This document shows, in pieces, positions 50,156 through 64,000 of a stretch of DNA of 64,000 nt. Both the position numbers and the translations under genes were made by a program. Numbering within the stretch: position 1 is the stretch's first letter; each line of letters begins with the position of its first letter. This DNA comes from Linyphia triangularis (Eukaryota > Arthropoda > Arachnida > Araneae > Linyphiidae): NCBI GenBank assembly GCA_963978545.1, contig OZ021721.1, forward strand, positions 99,497,918-99,561,917. The letters run 5' to 3'. The notes beneath the pieces are model-generated. The model was not told the origin of the DNA. It saw only the letters and a program-made list of their open reading frames with translations, and searched no databases.

Positions 50156-50368
50156 GATTTTGTGATAGGTCTGTCAGTGCTTGCTCGCGGCTCTCTTCAA
50201 GAAAAACTGCGATGGGTGTTTAACCTGTATGACATCAATGGAGACGGCTACATCACTAAAGACGAGATGAGTCGGATCATCACGTCTATTTACGACATGA
50301 TGGGAAAGAGTATGGAACCCCCTTTGGATGAATTCACCACCAGAGATCACGTAGAGCGAATCTTTCAA
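50156..50368 (+). CDS. KChIP-like, EF3 exon
   Basis: Exon of 213 nt (71 codons), phase 0, between a TGTGTTTCAG acceptor and a CAA|GTTAGT donor. It opens DFVIGLSVLARGSLQEKL and carries a canonical EF3 loop DINGDGYITKDE with Asp, Asn, Asp, Thr and Glu at ligand positions 1, 3, 5, 9 and 12, so it should bind calcium tightly. IYDMMGKSMEPPLDEFTTRDHVERIFQ follows; the acidic and hydrophobic linker and the entering helix of EF4 are both family features. The sequence is intact with no frameshift. An open reading frame starting a few bases upstream is the same exon read into its flanks. Confidence 0.97.
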
Positions 50369-50805
50369 GTTAGTACCAACAAAAAAACATGGATTGGGAT
50401 GTGGCTACATAAATAGCAAATGGGTAATTCTCTGCTGTAAGCACGAGACATTTTAGCTCTTTTTTTTTCTACTCATAAACAAATTAGAATTATAAAATTA
50501 TTATCAATCTAGCAATTATGCTTTTGTTTTATATAGACGTGCCCCGTGCATCAGACGATATAAATGCCTGTTTGACCAAGTTAAAATAATTATTTTTCCA
50601 TATAACTTTGTCACCAAGTAATATGAATTAAAATAAAAACATTATTAGATTCATCCTAATTTTATAATTCTTGTCTGTTTATGAGTAGAAAGAAGAGCCA
50701 AAATGGCCCGTGCGTCAGCCAGAAAATCCCCCATATAATATAACAGATCAAATCCGGTTTTAAGACAAATTAGTTTGGCCTGAAATTGGGATTACTTTCA
50801 AAATA

Positions 50806-51301
50806 CCGGGTGATTATAATTAAAGTTCAACTTTCAAAAAGTTGTAAAAAAAAAAAAGATTCTGGTCAGGATGACCTGGATATAAACGAAGAAGTGGCAA
50901 ATCGTAAAGAACAAGAAAAAAAATTTCGAAATATTTTTAATACCATACCAGTTTTCCCTTCTTTGTATCTATTCAGATCAAATTTCAGTTCATTTTGACA
51001 AGCGTTTCTTTTGTTACAGCTTTTTAAAAATTGAACTTTAATTATAATCACCCAGGAGTGATCATAGTTAAAGTTCAACTTTCGAAAAGCTGTAAAAAAG
51101 AACCACTCGTCAGAATGACCTGAATATTCGCTAAGAATGGTATGGATTATAAGAAGAAAAAAATAGTTTGAAATGGAGTTTAGCTTATGCCATACCATTT
51201 CCCCCTTCTTCACGTATATTTCGATCAAATTTCAGGTAATTATGACCAGCAGTACTTTTTTAGAGATTTTTGAATGTTGAACTTTAATTGTAATTATCCT
51301 G
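50806..51301. mobile_element. Tandem dimer of a ~248-bp TA-flanked MITE
   Basis: TA at 50804-50805 and 51302-51303 bounds two head-to-tail units joined near 51053 at ATCACCCAGGAGTGAT. Each unit is itself palindromic: it starts near GGTGATTATAATTAAAGTTC and ends near GAACTTTAATTATAATCACC, with inner motifs GGTATGG..ATAAG and CTTATGCCATACC. CAGGGTGATTATAATTAAAG ends with TA duplication fit a Tc1/mariner MITE. The same dimer form is seen at 28457-29788. Confidence 0.8.
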
Positions 51302-52053
51302 TAGTTTGTTATAGGTCAAGCTAGTTTTCCGGAAAGAGATTTGGTATATACAAGGGTTTAAACAAATTAAAGTTACGCTTAGTCCAAGCTAATTTGTCTT
51401 ATAATCAGCTTTAGCCTGTAATATATATGAGAGTGAGAGAGTTAAAGCCAGAGTGGTATTAGTTGAAAAATCATCATTTTTAATCATCATTGTTGGTTTT
51501 TTTTTTTTTTTTTTTTTTTTTTTTGCACATGTCCCATGTCCCAATCGTGTTACGGCCTGGCGAACTATTGAGGTTATGACTTAGTTCACTTTTTCTTTCA
51601 ACAGTTTAGTCCTTCTAATATGCATTTTTGGACTTGAGTCAAAATTGTCGCAAATATGACTTATATCACTCTGACTTTAAACCCCACATATAATCATAAT
51701 TTGATTATCTAATTGTGAGTGATTAATTTTTGAATTCTTATTCAGAACCTCTAAGCAAATAAGTTAAATAGCATAACTTTACCTAATCTTCAATCGCAAT
51801 TTTTTAAATCTCATACTTTATCTCAAAAATTGATTTATGTATGGCATTCTGAAAATATAGTTTTGTACATATACATTTAACTACAAAAGAGTATGGCTCC
51901 ATAGATTATATTTCATATGAAATATGTTCCTAATTTTATGAGCGATGGACTTTGAAAAACTTTACCAAAGTACTAAAGGACTTTTTATCAAGCCTTTATC
52001 TAAAAGAGTTGGAAACAATTTTTAATTTAACATCTTTTCATAGAAGAGACTAT

Positions 52054-52192
52054 CAGGGCCGTAGACAGGGGGGCGGTACAGCCCCCCTTTTCTTCTTTCC
52101 TCTCCCCCCCCCCCCGAAATTGTGCGAAATCTTGTTTTACCACTTCTTTTTTTTGTGTGTGTAACTTGTTAAAAAACCTGGCTACGTGCTTG
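52054..52192. mobile_element. 139-bp hAT-like MITE, copy 1
   Basis: Ends CAGGGCCGTAGACAGG and, reverse-complemented, CAAGCACGTAGCCAGG. The 8-bp flanks are GAGACTAT (52046-52053) and GAGACGAT (52193-52200), one mismatch. It has G-rich and C-rich halves and shares GAAATCTTGTTTTACCACTT with the copy at 58381, which has exactly the same length. Confidence 0.88.
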
Positions 52193-52245
52193 GAGACGAT
52201 TAAAAGTTTATAGCATTTTGTATTGATATTATTTGCTTATTACAG

Positions 52246-52308
52246 AAACTTGACCTCAACAAAGATGGAGTGGTAACGATAGAAGAATTTATGGACTCTT
52301 GTTCTCAA
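52246..52308 (+). CDS. KChIP-like, EF4 loop exon
   Basis: Exon of 63 nt (21 codons), phase 0, between a TTGCTTATTACAG acceptor and a CAA|GTAAGT donor. It encodes KLDLNKDGVVTIEEFMDSCSQ less its last residue, and contains the complete EF4 loop DLNKDGVVTIEE with a full set of calcium ligands. The E-helix of EF4 lies at the end of the previous exon, so the intron splits the EF-hand between helix and loop. It is too short to be seen as a long ORF and was placed by family alignment and splice sites. A 139-bp hAT-like MITE ends 53 bp upstream of the acceptor dinucleotide's exon side. Confidence 0.95.
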
Positions 52309-54038
<1,730 letters not shown>

Positions 54039-54516
54039 CTTAGTGCAGGAGGGGAAAGGCGGAAAGGAAAAAAAAAAATTCTTGAAGTGGATTGTATTAT
54101 TGTATTAACGGGATTTCTTTCTTATGCAGGGGGGTTTGTATTAATGGGGATTTACGTAGCACTGGACCTTTAACTAGCGAAGCTAATTCGGTTCAGTCAA
54201 TCAACCAGAGCAGCTGAGTAGGTTGTCAAAATTTCACTAAAGCTATATATCAGTTCAGTCGCATTGTTTCAATTATTTTAACAAAACAATACGTAAACAT
54301 TATTATGTGTAATAACAATAGTAAACCTGCAATAGTCCCTGGAACCCAACCAACGAATTAATGAGCGTCATCATTTTCAGATTGGGGTGTTGTTTGTTTT
54401 TTGTCTCTTTTCGTTGACGATTTGCCTTGTCGCTCATCTTCTTCTAACGATTCTCGTCATTATTCATTCTTTGGATACAATCTCAGTCAGAAGAGGAATT
54501 TAAGGACTCAGCACTG

Positions 54517-55990
<1,474 letters not shown>

Positions 55991-55998
55991 CAGCACTG

Positions 55999-57541
55999 TA
56001 AACAATACAGGTACTTTCCAGAGCCCCATTGAAGATTTACCAAGCTTGCTCATAAACTGAATGTTTGCGCGTTTCTGAAATTTAGATATTTCAATCGAGA
56101 TGTAGCAATAGCCTTATTTTGACAATCCTATTTTCTGCTTTGATTGAGCCAAACTTCATCAAAGTAGCACGCATGTATAATAAACCAATCTTTCCTGCAA
56201 AGTTTGCCATTATTTAATACCCAAACCGAATTAACATATAAAACAAAATTCCGGGAAATTTTATACTTCTCCAAATATTCACAAATGCTAACTAAATTGA
56301 AAAGAAATTGAAGCAAACACACACAGAATACCATTTTTAGGAAAGAAAAAAAAAAAACATTTGGAACAGTTTAATCCAAAAGTAACATGATTTGTGAAAA
56401 ATCGATGATTGAAGAAAATTTTAATAGTTGGAAAACGTGATTTCTACAGAAAGCTTAGAAAAAATCGTATTACTTTCCAAATAAAAATTATTTTTAGTCA
56501 ACAAATGCGTTGTATGTATCTATGAGCCACTGCTCAGTTATTTTTCAGTTGGTTGCGATCTGCTAATAATTAAAATATGAAGTAAATCATTTGCATATTG
56601 ACAAAAAAATTGGGGTTTTTTTTTTTTGTCTACGTGTTATTTTTTTACTTTGAATTAAAAAAAAATCTAGTGTTTTTATGAAAAACACATTTTTCCGATA
56701 CTCTTAATACAAATTAACGACTTTCGAATTGAATCATCCTGAATATTAGTTACTCCGATATAAATTGCAAATACTTTTAAACCCTTTCACCAACGAGACT
56801 ATTTATGATGCAGGTTATTTTATCAGTGATTATTTAAGTGCAGTTTCAAAAATTTAGATAAAGAATATCAATAGAAAGTTTCAGATTTAGATAATGTCAT
56901 TTGACATCACTGGTCTTGAAAGAGTTAAAGCAGGAAAATGAGCTCGAAATTTTTCTCAGACGAAAACTTCATAAAAAAAAAAGCTTAACGTATTTACCCC
57001 ATCATGCTTTTGGCTTACTGCCGACGATAATGTTTGCCTCATTGCAATTTATGGTGCATGTTTTTCATCATTTGTAAAAAGTATATTTGATTTAGTTTAA
57101 AACATTAAATCTCCTCTCATGGAGAATATATATATGAATGCAACGCAAAAATAGCTTCTGAAGAATCACTCAGACACCGGCTTAAAAGAAACCCCGACAC
57201 AAAGCTTGGCTTAGCATTAGCTTTGATAGAGTTCAGTTCTTCAGTTTGAGAGCCAGCTTGCAACCGCTATTTGCGCAAACTTTCATTAAAAAAAAAGGCA
57301 GGTAAGCTAAGACAGAGACTGTTTACTGTTGGAGCACATAAAAAAAATAGTACTTTTTGGGGTACTTGACAACTCAATCTTTCAAAAACTACTGCTTATG
57401 AATTATTTCAAAGCACTAGAAACAGACTGATTCAATTTCCTACATTATCTAATTTGGGGGAGAAGTAGAACGATATCGTTTTCGGAAGCTACAAAAAATT
57501 ATCTGTAGCAGAGATTCTTCACCACTTTCGCAAAAGCCCTG
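55999..57541 (+). other. KChIP intron between visible exons 4 and 5, right part
   Basis: AT-rich, with no recognised repeats or exons. Confidence 0.5.
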
Positions 57542-57543
57542 TA

Positions 57544-58058
57544 AAAAGGCTGGTTGGATTTATGCCGAACTGTATGGAAGGGAATGTTTAAGAGAAATAA
57601 TTTAGTCGAAAAAATTGAATAAGTATTCCTTGAGTGTCCTTATTAAGTGTCTAATGTATTTTAAAATATTATTTATTTGAATTATCTTATCTCAAATATG
57701 AATATTTACTCATCATTGGGATCTTAAGTGTCTTAAAAGCCAAGTAATTGATAATCTTAAATTTTAGGGGTGATCGCTATAAAATTCAAAATGGCTGCCA
57801 GTGGAGTTAGATCCTTCAAGAATTGGAACTCATTAACACAAGAAAAAAAAATGGCCGCCATATCTACACTCTAAATGTCAAACTATACAGCTTGACACCG
57901 TCTTCCATAAAAAAAAATATATCAGCTTAAGAAACTAATAAACAAAATATATTTCCATGCCAGAATGGTCCTGGAAAAGTACCTTACATGAGTTCACAAA
58001 GGCAACAGAAATCCATTCATAAAACCTTCAAAAGTTAAGGACTTTCAGACCAGCCTTT
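57544..58058. mobile_element. Possible TA-flanked MITE
   Basis: A TA at 57542 is followed by AAAAGGCTGGTTGGATTTAT. Near 58058 the inverted partner AGACCAGCCTTTATAT appears, also by a TA. The match covers only about 12 bp plus a little of the interior, so both identity and limits are tentative. Confidence 0.35.
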
Positions 58059-58380
58059 ATATAGCATAAAAATACTTCAATTTCATATAAAACAGGATCT
58101 CATATTTCTTCGATTGTTCCCAATGACGTATAGAAATATGATTAGAAGGGATATCACTATTACAGTCCTAAAATGTTGAAATACAATCTCAACGCATTCA
58201 CCTCTACAATCTGCAATGCGTTCTTCGAATTTGTGCTCGCCTCTATTTGAAGTATAACACGTAGGCCACGAAAAAAATAGACTTTTTAGTGTGCATGACT
58301 TATTCTATTTCAAATTAGCCAAATGTAAAACATAATTCATACATAATGAAAAACACTTAATTCAAAACGTCCCATAAAGT

Positions 58381-58519
58381 CAGGGCCGTAGATAGGGGGG
58401 GGACAACCCCTCCGAAATTGAATGAAATCTTGTTTTACCACTTCCCTGTTATATGTATTTAATCAAATCTTTGACCATAACCCCCCCCCCCCCTGAACAA
58501 AATCCTGGCTACGGTCTTG
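58381..58519. mobile_element. 139-bp hAT-like MITE, copy 2
   Basis: Ends CAGGGCCGTAGATAGG and, reverse-complemented, CAAGACCGTAGCCAGG. Flanks are CATAAAGT (58373-58380) and CATCAAGT (58520-58527), one mismatch. Same family and length as 52054-52192. It lies just upstream of the terminal KChIP exon. Confidence 0.88.
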
Positions 58520-58661
58520 CATCAAGTAGCATTTTATAGTATTAAGAATACTTTTTTTTACATAACCTGTGTATTGCTTACCTAACGGATTAAGTGTTTT
58601 TCTGCGACATTGTAAGTGCGACTCCTTTAAGTTGTTATCTGATTGTTACCTTTCTCTATAG

Positions 58662-58709
58662 GATGACCACATCAAGAAATCCATGACAGTGTTCAACACA
58701 GTATTGTGA
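58662..58709 (+). CDS. KChIP-like, terminal coding exon and stop
   Basis: The last coding segment follows a pyrimidine-rich acceptor (TTACCTTTCTCTATAG) and reads DDHIKKSMTVFNTVL then TGA at 58707-58709. Vertebrate KChIPs end in a similar amphipathic helix of the form DDxIxRSxxxFxNVx, which covers the hydrophobic groove in the absence of Kv4. Joined in phase 0 to the previous exon it gives DSCSQDDHIKKS. The five exons together give 196 full codons, about the size of the KChIP core, so only the variable N-terminal region is missing. A 139-bp hAT-like MITE lies 142 bp upstream of this exon. Confidence 0.94.
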   Translation, partial: DDHIKKSMTVFNTVL

Positions 58710-61700
58710 CAAATTGTCGGGGGCATTTCGCCCCAAGATCTGCTTTGGTGAAGAACCTGCTCTTTTGGTCGGCGCCGGTGAAGATTTTCATCCAAACTCG
58801 CTATTCGGGAACACTGAGATTTTGAAGTGTGCCTTAGATTTGCTAAACACTATTCTTCTCCGCTTACCTTTCTTCATGGAACATTCGAATGACTTGCTCT
58901 GAAAAAAGAGAATTGCTATCGAAACTTCTGGGATAGAATATCTAAAATGATTTTCGTCTCTAATTAGTTATTTTACCTCCAAACGAATCAAGACAGAGTG
59001 CTGCTATGACGACATGGATAACCCTTATGATTTGGAACTTGAAAAACATTTATCAATTATAATTTGAGTTGCACAGATTTGCAACTTGAATAATACATTA
59101 CTTGCTCATAATTTAAATTACAATTTTTTGTAACCCGAACAACTCATTTTAAAAACAAACGTTATTATTTGAAACCTAAAATATTTTAAGCTGTGGGAAT
59201 TTAGTGTTATTAATTTTTAAAAAAAATGATGGTACAACCTACAATTTGCACAATCTGTTTGATGCTTATATGTTCTGTATTTTCTACAATTTCTAACCTG
59301 ATTTTTTTTTTTTTTTTTTATTTCCTTTAAAAATTCCATTTATGTTTAGAAAAAATTTCAATTAGTATGTTTGTATGTATTTGTGTACATACTGGGTGAT
59401 CATTTTATTTTTTAAGTCATAATTTATATGAATTGCATTAAACATTACATAGATGTTTATTAAATCTTATTTATCCGTTTCGGGATTTATTTTACGATTT
59501 ATTAAGGATTTAGAATTTATTTTACTACTATGTTGCCAAAAAAATATGTTTTACTTAGATTAGTTGGTTAAAAGAGAAAGAAAGAATGCTTCAATGGGTT
59601 ATGATGGACAAAGATGTATTACATTAGAATTGAAATGTAAGTTTATCTATTTCAGATTATGAGATAAGGCTTAGAGGTAATCATAAATTTAAAATCAAGT
59701 GGGTTTAACCACACAGCAATGAAACTTTACAGTAAAAATAACCAAGCAAATGTATTATCTATCAAATAAGAGTTGAGAAAATGTATCATTAACTTTTAAA
59801 TATACAATGAAAGTGAAATATTCTTGAGGTATAACAAACCTAATTGAAATTTAGACAAATGAGTTATGAATAAGCTCTAAAAGAACAAATGTACATAAGA
59901 TAGGAACAAAGATAAATTTTTTATTATAAAATTACTCAAGAAATATTTCAATAATCACTTGTCTCAGATAGCAATTAGAGCTTTGTTAGAGCCACATAGT
60001 GATGCTAACTCGTTTTTGACAGCTATCTTTATCAACCAAATATCAACAAATTATATTTGGTAATGTTTTCAACATCCAATGGTGCAAGGGGGGGCGGGGA
60101 GAATTACAAACTTATCTAAAATAATTAATGTAGAAAAAACAGGTATATCTCTCTCTGCTACTGTTGCAATAAAAACCTTTCAAATTAAGGCAATTAACAG
60201 ACCATGAGGGAAAAAATTATCTTCCACATAGGAATCTATCTCCATTACATTGGTGCTGCATGACTGGAGCTCCAAGTTTATTGAAATTGTTAACAAAACA
60301 ATTTCTTAATTCAACAACCATTTGTTTACAGATAGTAAAATCTTTGCTTAAATGTTATGTGCAATAAGAATGTTACAGAAAGTTTGAAGAAAAACAACAA
60401 CCAACTTCGATGTGGAACTCTAGTCAAATTAACAAAATCATAATATATGTATAAATGAAAGCACATTTTTTTAAATGTAGAGCTCTGTCCATATACATTA
60501 TTTGTTAAATTTTTACAATAGTATACAATGACAGGAAAATTCAATACATATATTTATATCACTCATTAGGAAAAGACTCATCATTCCAAATGTATCAGTT
60601 TTGAGTTCCAGTAATTCCCAAGTTAAACAAATTTCTTGATTTGCATTTCGACTTCTACTGTCTGCATCTTATAAAATAAATTGGATGGTCAGCTCATGGA
60701 AGATTTTCATTTTTCATGTTTAAAAAAAAAATGTACACAAACATATTTATTAATTTCAATGAAAAAAATCAAAGACATTGTTTATATCCCTTTTGAGAAG
60801 TTGATCTTTTAGTTGGGGATTTAATACTTTGTAGTAGAATTAATCTAGAAAGCTACTGAAGAATCTAAGTTGGTTTGTTGAAGTCAAACTCTCAACTTAC
60901 TGATGTTTTCATTTACATGCACTAATAATTTATAACTCAGCAACACTACCTAAGTTTGGAACTGGTGAATTTTTTTTTCAAATAATACAAAAATTCATTA
61001 GAACTACTTATTTTATAAATGAGTCTACATGCATTATTAGGTATGAAAATATCAAAATTCCAGTCATTAGATAAAGAAGGCATTTTCACAATTAAAATCC
61101 ACCTCAATCTAGATAAGAAACTTCAAAAGCTTGATTCTTTTTTTAATGTTTATAAAATGATGTTTAAGACAATGTAAACTAATTTTTATTGTACAGTTAA
61201 AAGGGACACCAATGTGAATGTATCATATAATAGTACATAACTATTCTCCAAAATTAAACATAAAATTTTCTAAATTAAACGTGTTTGCTGTGAATAACTT
61301 ATTTACTTCAGGAAAGTGCAAATTCTTAACTAACTTGCAATCAATAACTACCATATGACACACTAATATTTTGTTCAGTTACGACAAAATATGACGATTT
61401 GACACTTATTACTTCTGTTTATTTATAAAGTAAGATAATGTTTAAGTATTTTGCAGTAAGTGTTGAACCTAGTAACATTTAAAAATATCACTATAACTTT
61501 GATTTCACAATCAAATATATCAATTTCTTCATAAAATGTATCATCAATTTTACAAACTTTACTGCAACTGCTAAACAACGTCAAAGATTTCCTCAAGGAA
61601 TCTAACTCATATGATATGAAGGGCTAATTAACATATAAATGAAAAATTGTGTCCAACTAAAGCAAAATTGAATAATTCTGCTATCAGGTCATTGTATTTC

Positions 61701-62233
61701 TAAGTACATGAAGTGTGATTAGCCAAACTAAGCCATATTTACATTAACCCAAATGGGCAAAATTCTACAGTTGTTTTCCCTGCAATAGTTTTTCAATTAT
61801 ATTTCTAATTCAAATATATAATATTTTTAAATTATTTTTTATTCATTTGTACACTCAAACAAACACAGTAAGTTTCCTTTAATTCAACTTATCTTGTTGC
61901 AATCACATTCAAATTTACAGAGAGCTACCTCACTGATATGCACAAATAAAATATTTTTATTTTAACCTACTAGACCACACCACACGTTAGTTAGTGATTC
62001 ATGGGCTCTTGGCAGATCACTCTCCTAAAACTAACTTAGCTTTTCATGTAATAAAAAACAATTTTAGAATATTTTTAACATCAGTAGATTAAAAAAAAAA
62101 AAAACCTAACTTAAGCACACAATATAACCCAAGAGAAGGTTATAGGCCAGTTATTTGCCAACTGGTGAGCTGCAGCAAGGTCCCAAGATGTTAGTTACCA
62201 AAAGAGATAATTAACAAACGACAATGAATACTT
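58710..62233 (+). other. Presumed 3' UTR and downstream flank of the KChIP-like gene
   Basis: About 3.5 kb of AT-rich sequence without long ORFs, tandem arrays or recognisable transposons, unlike the rest of the window. The 3' UTR must begin here. The first canonical AATAAA on the plus strand that I found is at 60168-60173, and an ATTAAA lies at 59437-59442. Neither can be assigned as the true polyadenylation signal without transcripts. An open frame starting directly after the stop codon has no ATG at its start and is not proposed as a gene. Confidence 0.5.
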
Positions 62234-62237
62234 TTAA

Positions 62238-62960
62238 GGTGTACGTATAGGTTTCAACATTTTTTTTTTAATTTTCAATTTAAAAATTAGACCTTTGCAC
62301 CTTGAAAAGTACATTATTTGTTAAACGGTTTCCAATAATTTTTTTTTTTTAAATTTCTTCAATTTTAATAATTAATTAACATTTAATCAACTAATTAGGC
62401 TAATTTCGAACGGTAATGACAAAAATTCTAATTAACCCACATATAAAATTTTGGTGTTAAATAATGTGGAATACCCTGTTCTATGTTTTGACCCTATTAA
62501 CAGAATTTTACAGTGTGTATATTTTGTGATATCTTGCTTTAACTGAATCTATTAGAAAAATCCAAGTTTTTTTTATACAGAATCTTATCTTTAATATTCA
62601 ATTAAAAAAATATTTATTTACAAATCACTTAGTATTTAGGGTCAAAACATTCAGCAATGTATGCAGATTATATAGCAAAAAACAAATTTCAAAAAATATT
62701 ATTTAAACTGGAGTTATTACTGTTTGAATGAAATGCAAAAGAGAAAAAACTACAATCTGAGAATAACTTTTAAAAAAGTATTTTTTATATAAAAAACTGT
62801 TTATTATTATACAAATTATTATATATTTCCTTTTTTGTATGCTCCTCCATCATAGGGTGTCCTTCTTTTGTGTTGTTTTTATTTTGCTTTTGTTTTTTAC
62901 GGCCTTACAAATCTTCTCCGATTTTTGCGAGTTATGCTATTTGAAGCCTATACGTATACC
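62238..62960. mobile_element. TTAA MITE, GGTATAC family, copy 3 (723 bp)
   Basis: TTAA at 62234-62237 and 62961-62964. Ends GGTGTACGTATAGGTTTCAA and, reverse-complemented, GGTATACGTATAGGCTTCAA, 18 of 20 matching. Length and AT-rich interior fit the copies at 9077 and 47181, though the subterminal sequence differs, which suggests a subfamily. Confidence 0.85.
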
Positions 62961-63078
62961 TTAATAAAATGTATATTAAATTTTAGCCATGAATCAAACA
63001 TAAGTTTCATATTTGAATTTACGTATCATAAGTTTGAAATAAAATAACTAGATTTTTCAAGGAGACGAATGCTTTAAC

Positions 63079-63468
63079 CAGCGGCATAGCAATGCTATAG
63101 ATTCAACCTGTTTCCAAACGATGTGGCTCGGGAGTAAAAAAAATTATTCACATTTAAAAGTATGGATTTATAGAATGGTTGGTTGTTTTCAGATTATCTG
63201 GCGGCGTCAGCAACACGAGGGCTATAATGCACCAAAACATTCGTCATTAGACAAGCCAACACATTTACAAACACCCATGCCTTACACGGGACTCGAATCC
63301 GCAACCTTGCGGTCTAGAAGCTAGCACGCTAACCACTATACCGTTTGATCGGTGGATTTATAGAATGACAAATTGTGAAATATGATTAGACTATTATTCT
63401 TCGAGGTACTTTTTTATTATAGTATAAGTTTATTCCTCACATTTTTAGGCCCATCAGTTACGCCACTG
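63079..63468. mobile_element. Old hAT-like MITE interrupted by a SINE
   Basis: Ends CAGCGGCATAGC and, reverse-complemented, CAGTGGCGTAAC, 9 of 12 matching, with 8-bp flanks GCTTTAAC and ACATTAAA that match at five positions. After removal of the SINE insertion at 63178-63367 only about 200 bp remain. The decayed flanks compared with the SINE's perfect duplication show that the hAT element came first. Confidence 0.65.
63178..63352 (-). mobile_element. tRNA-derived SINE family 1, copy 3
   Basis: A perfect 15-bp duplication TGGATTTATAGAATG lies at 63163-63177 and 63353-63367. On the minus strand the element starts with a tRNA-like head (CCGATCAAACGGTATAGTGG), has the B box GGATTCGAGTCC-type sequence, and ends GAAAACAACCAAC. 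It is 175 bp and closely matches the copies at 6416 and 32163. It sits inside an older hAT MITE. Confidence 0.92.
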
Positions 63469-64000
63469 ACATTAAACCTAAATAACTCAATTTAAATAAG
63501 AGTTACTTTAATTAATCATTTGACTTGGACTACCAACATATTTATTTTTATATTTTCTTTATTTCAAACAAATTTACTGAAACTTAAGAAAAGTATATTA
63601 TTTTAATTAACAAAGAGAACAGTGTTAAAAAAATTACATGTGCAGTCGTGACAGATAGCAAAAGCTCTCCACTAAAAACCTTGTTGAAAACAGATTGTAA
63701 TTCAACGTTTTTTAGATAAACAAAAGCTGCAAATTCTGGGTTTGGTTGGCACACTTATGTATATTCTGAGACTTGGCAAATAAATTACCTACTTTAGGCA
63801 TGCAACGAATTAAGAACTTTTATTTACTTCAACTGACACTAGTGGGCGCCACAAATAATATATTGTGAAGATGCATGTGTGGACGAGAGATTGGGAGGAG
63901 AGTGGTTTTGGAGAGACGGAGTTTTAACGGAAGAAACCTCAAAGATATTCAACCTTTTATTTATTTGAGGAAAATGAATATTTTTTGTATTTTCTAGTGT
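63469..64000. other. Window end, nothing recognised
   Basis: AT-rich, with a slightly GC-richer patch near 63840-63930. No feature supported. Confidence 0.5.

Noticed and set aside
58714..58902. 62-codon ORF directly after the KChIP stop
   Set aside because: It begins with TTG, overlaps the expected 3' UTR and has no family features; readthrough is not in the same frame evidence.

Overview
The window is animal nuclear DNA. It is very AT-rich, contains spliced exons separated by introns of up to 9 kb, and is crowded with short non-autonomous transposons, tRNA-derived SINEs, minisatellites and very long microsatellites. Nothing looks bacterial or viral. The repeat style (tRNA-headed SINEs with ACCA-type tails, TTAA- and TA-flanked MITEs) and the neuronal gene suggest an arthropod. 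I think an arachnid, probably a spider, is likeliest, but this is an inference from remembered repeat types and was not tested.

One gene is secure: five consecutive plus-strand coding exons (36448-36572, 45763-45906, 50156-50368, 52246-52308, 58662-58709) of a Kv channel-interacting protein (KChIP), a neuronal calcium sensor EF-hand protein. The exons give 196 complete codons plus a split first codon and run to a natural stop. The variable N-terminal exon(s) are upstream, either unrecognised in the first 36 kb or outside the window. The first visible intron starts with a GC donor (CAG|GCAAGT) instead of GT. Downstream of the stop is AT-rich, repeat-poor sequence that should hold the 3' UTR.

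From 1 to 36 kb the window is non-coding: tandem arrays (about 300 bp at 1.4-2.3 kb, 190 bp at 5.0-5.8 kb, 99 bp at 13.5-13.9 kb, about 130 bp satellites with dimeric order at 17.7-18.6 kb and 22.2-23.9 kb, about 240 bp at 33.1-33.8 kb), SINEs, a LINE 3' remnant at 25.7 kb, and nested MITEs between 28.4 and 30.5 kb. One unexplained coding-like ORF lies at 21960-22175.

From 35.6 to 64 kb the KChIP introns and 3' flank carry many DNA transposons whose ends can be read directly. A TA-flanked fold-back element ends 46 bp before the first visible exon. Several elements are flanked by TTAA, as in piggyBac. Several hAT-like elements have 8-bp target duplications. Three of the four largest microsatellites sit inside inverted-repeat or TIR elements. 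No transposase gene was seen, so all of these would have been moved in trans. I found no new enzymatic or defence system; the interest lies in the transposon architecture, the nested insertions that act as a relative clock, and the non-canonical splice donor.
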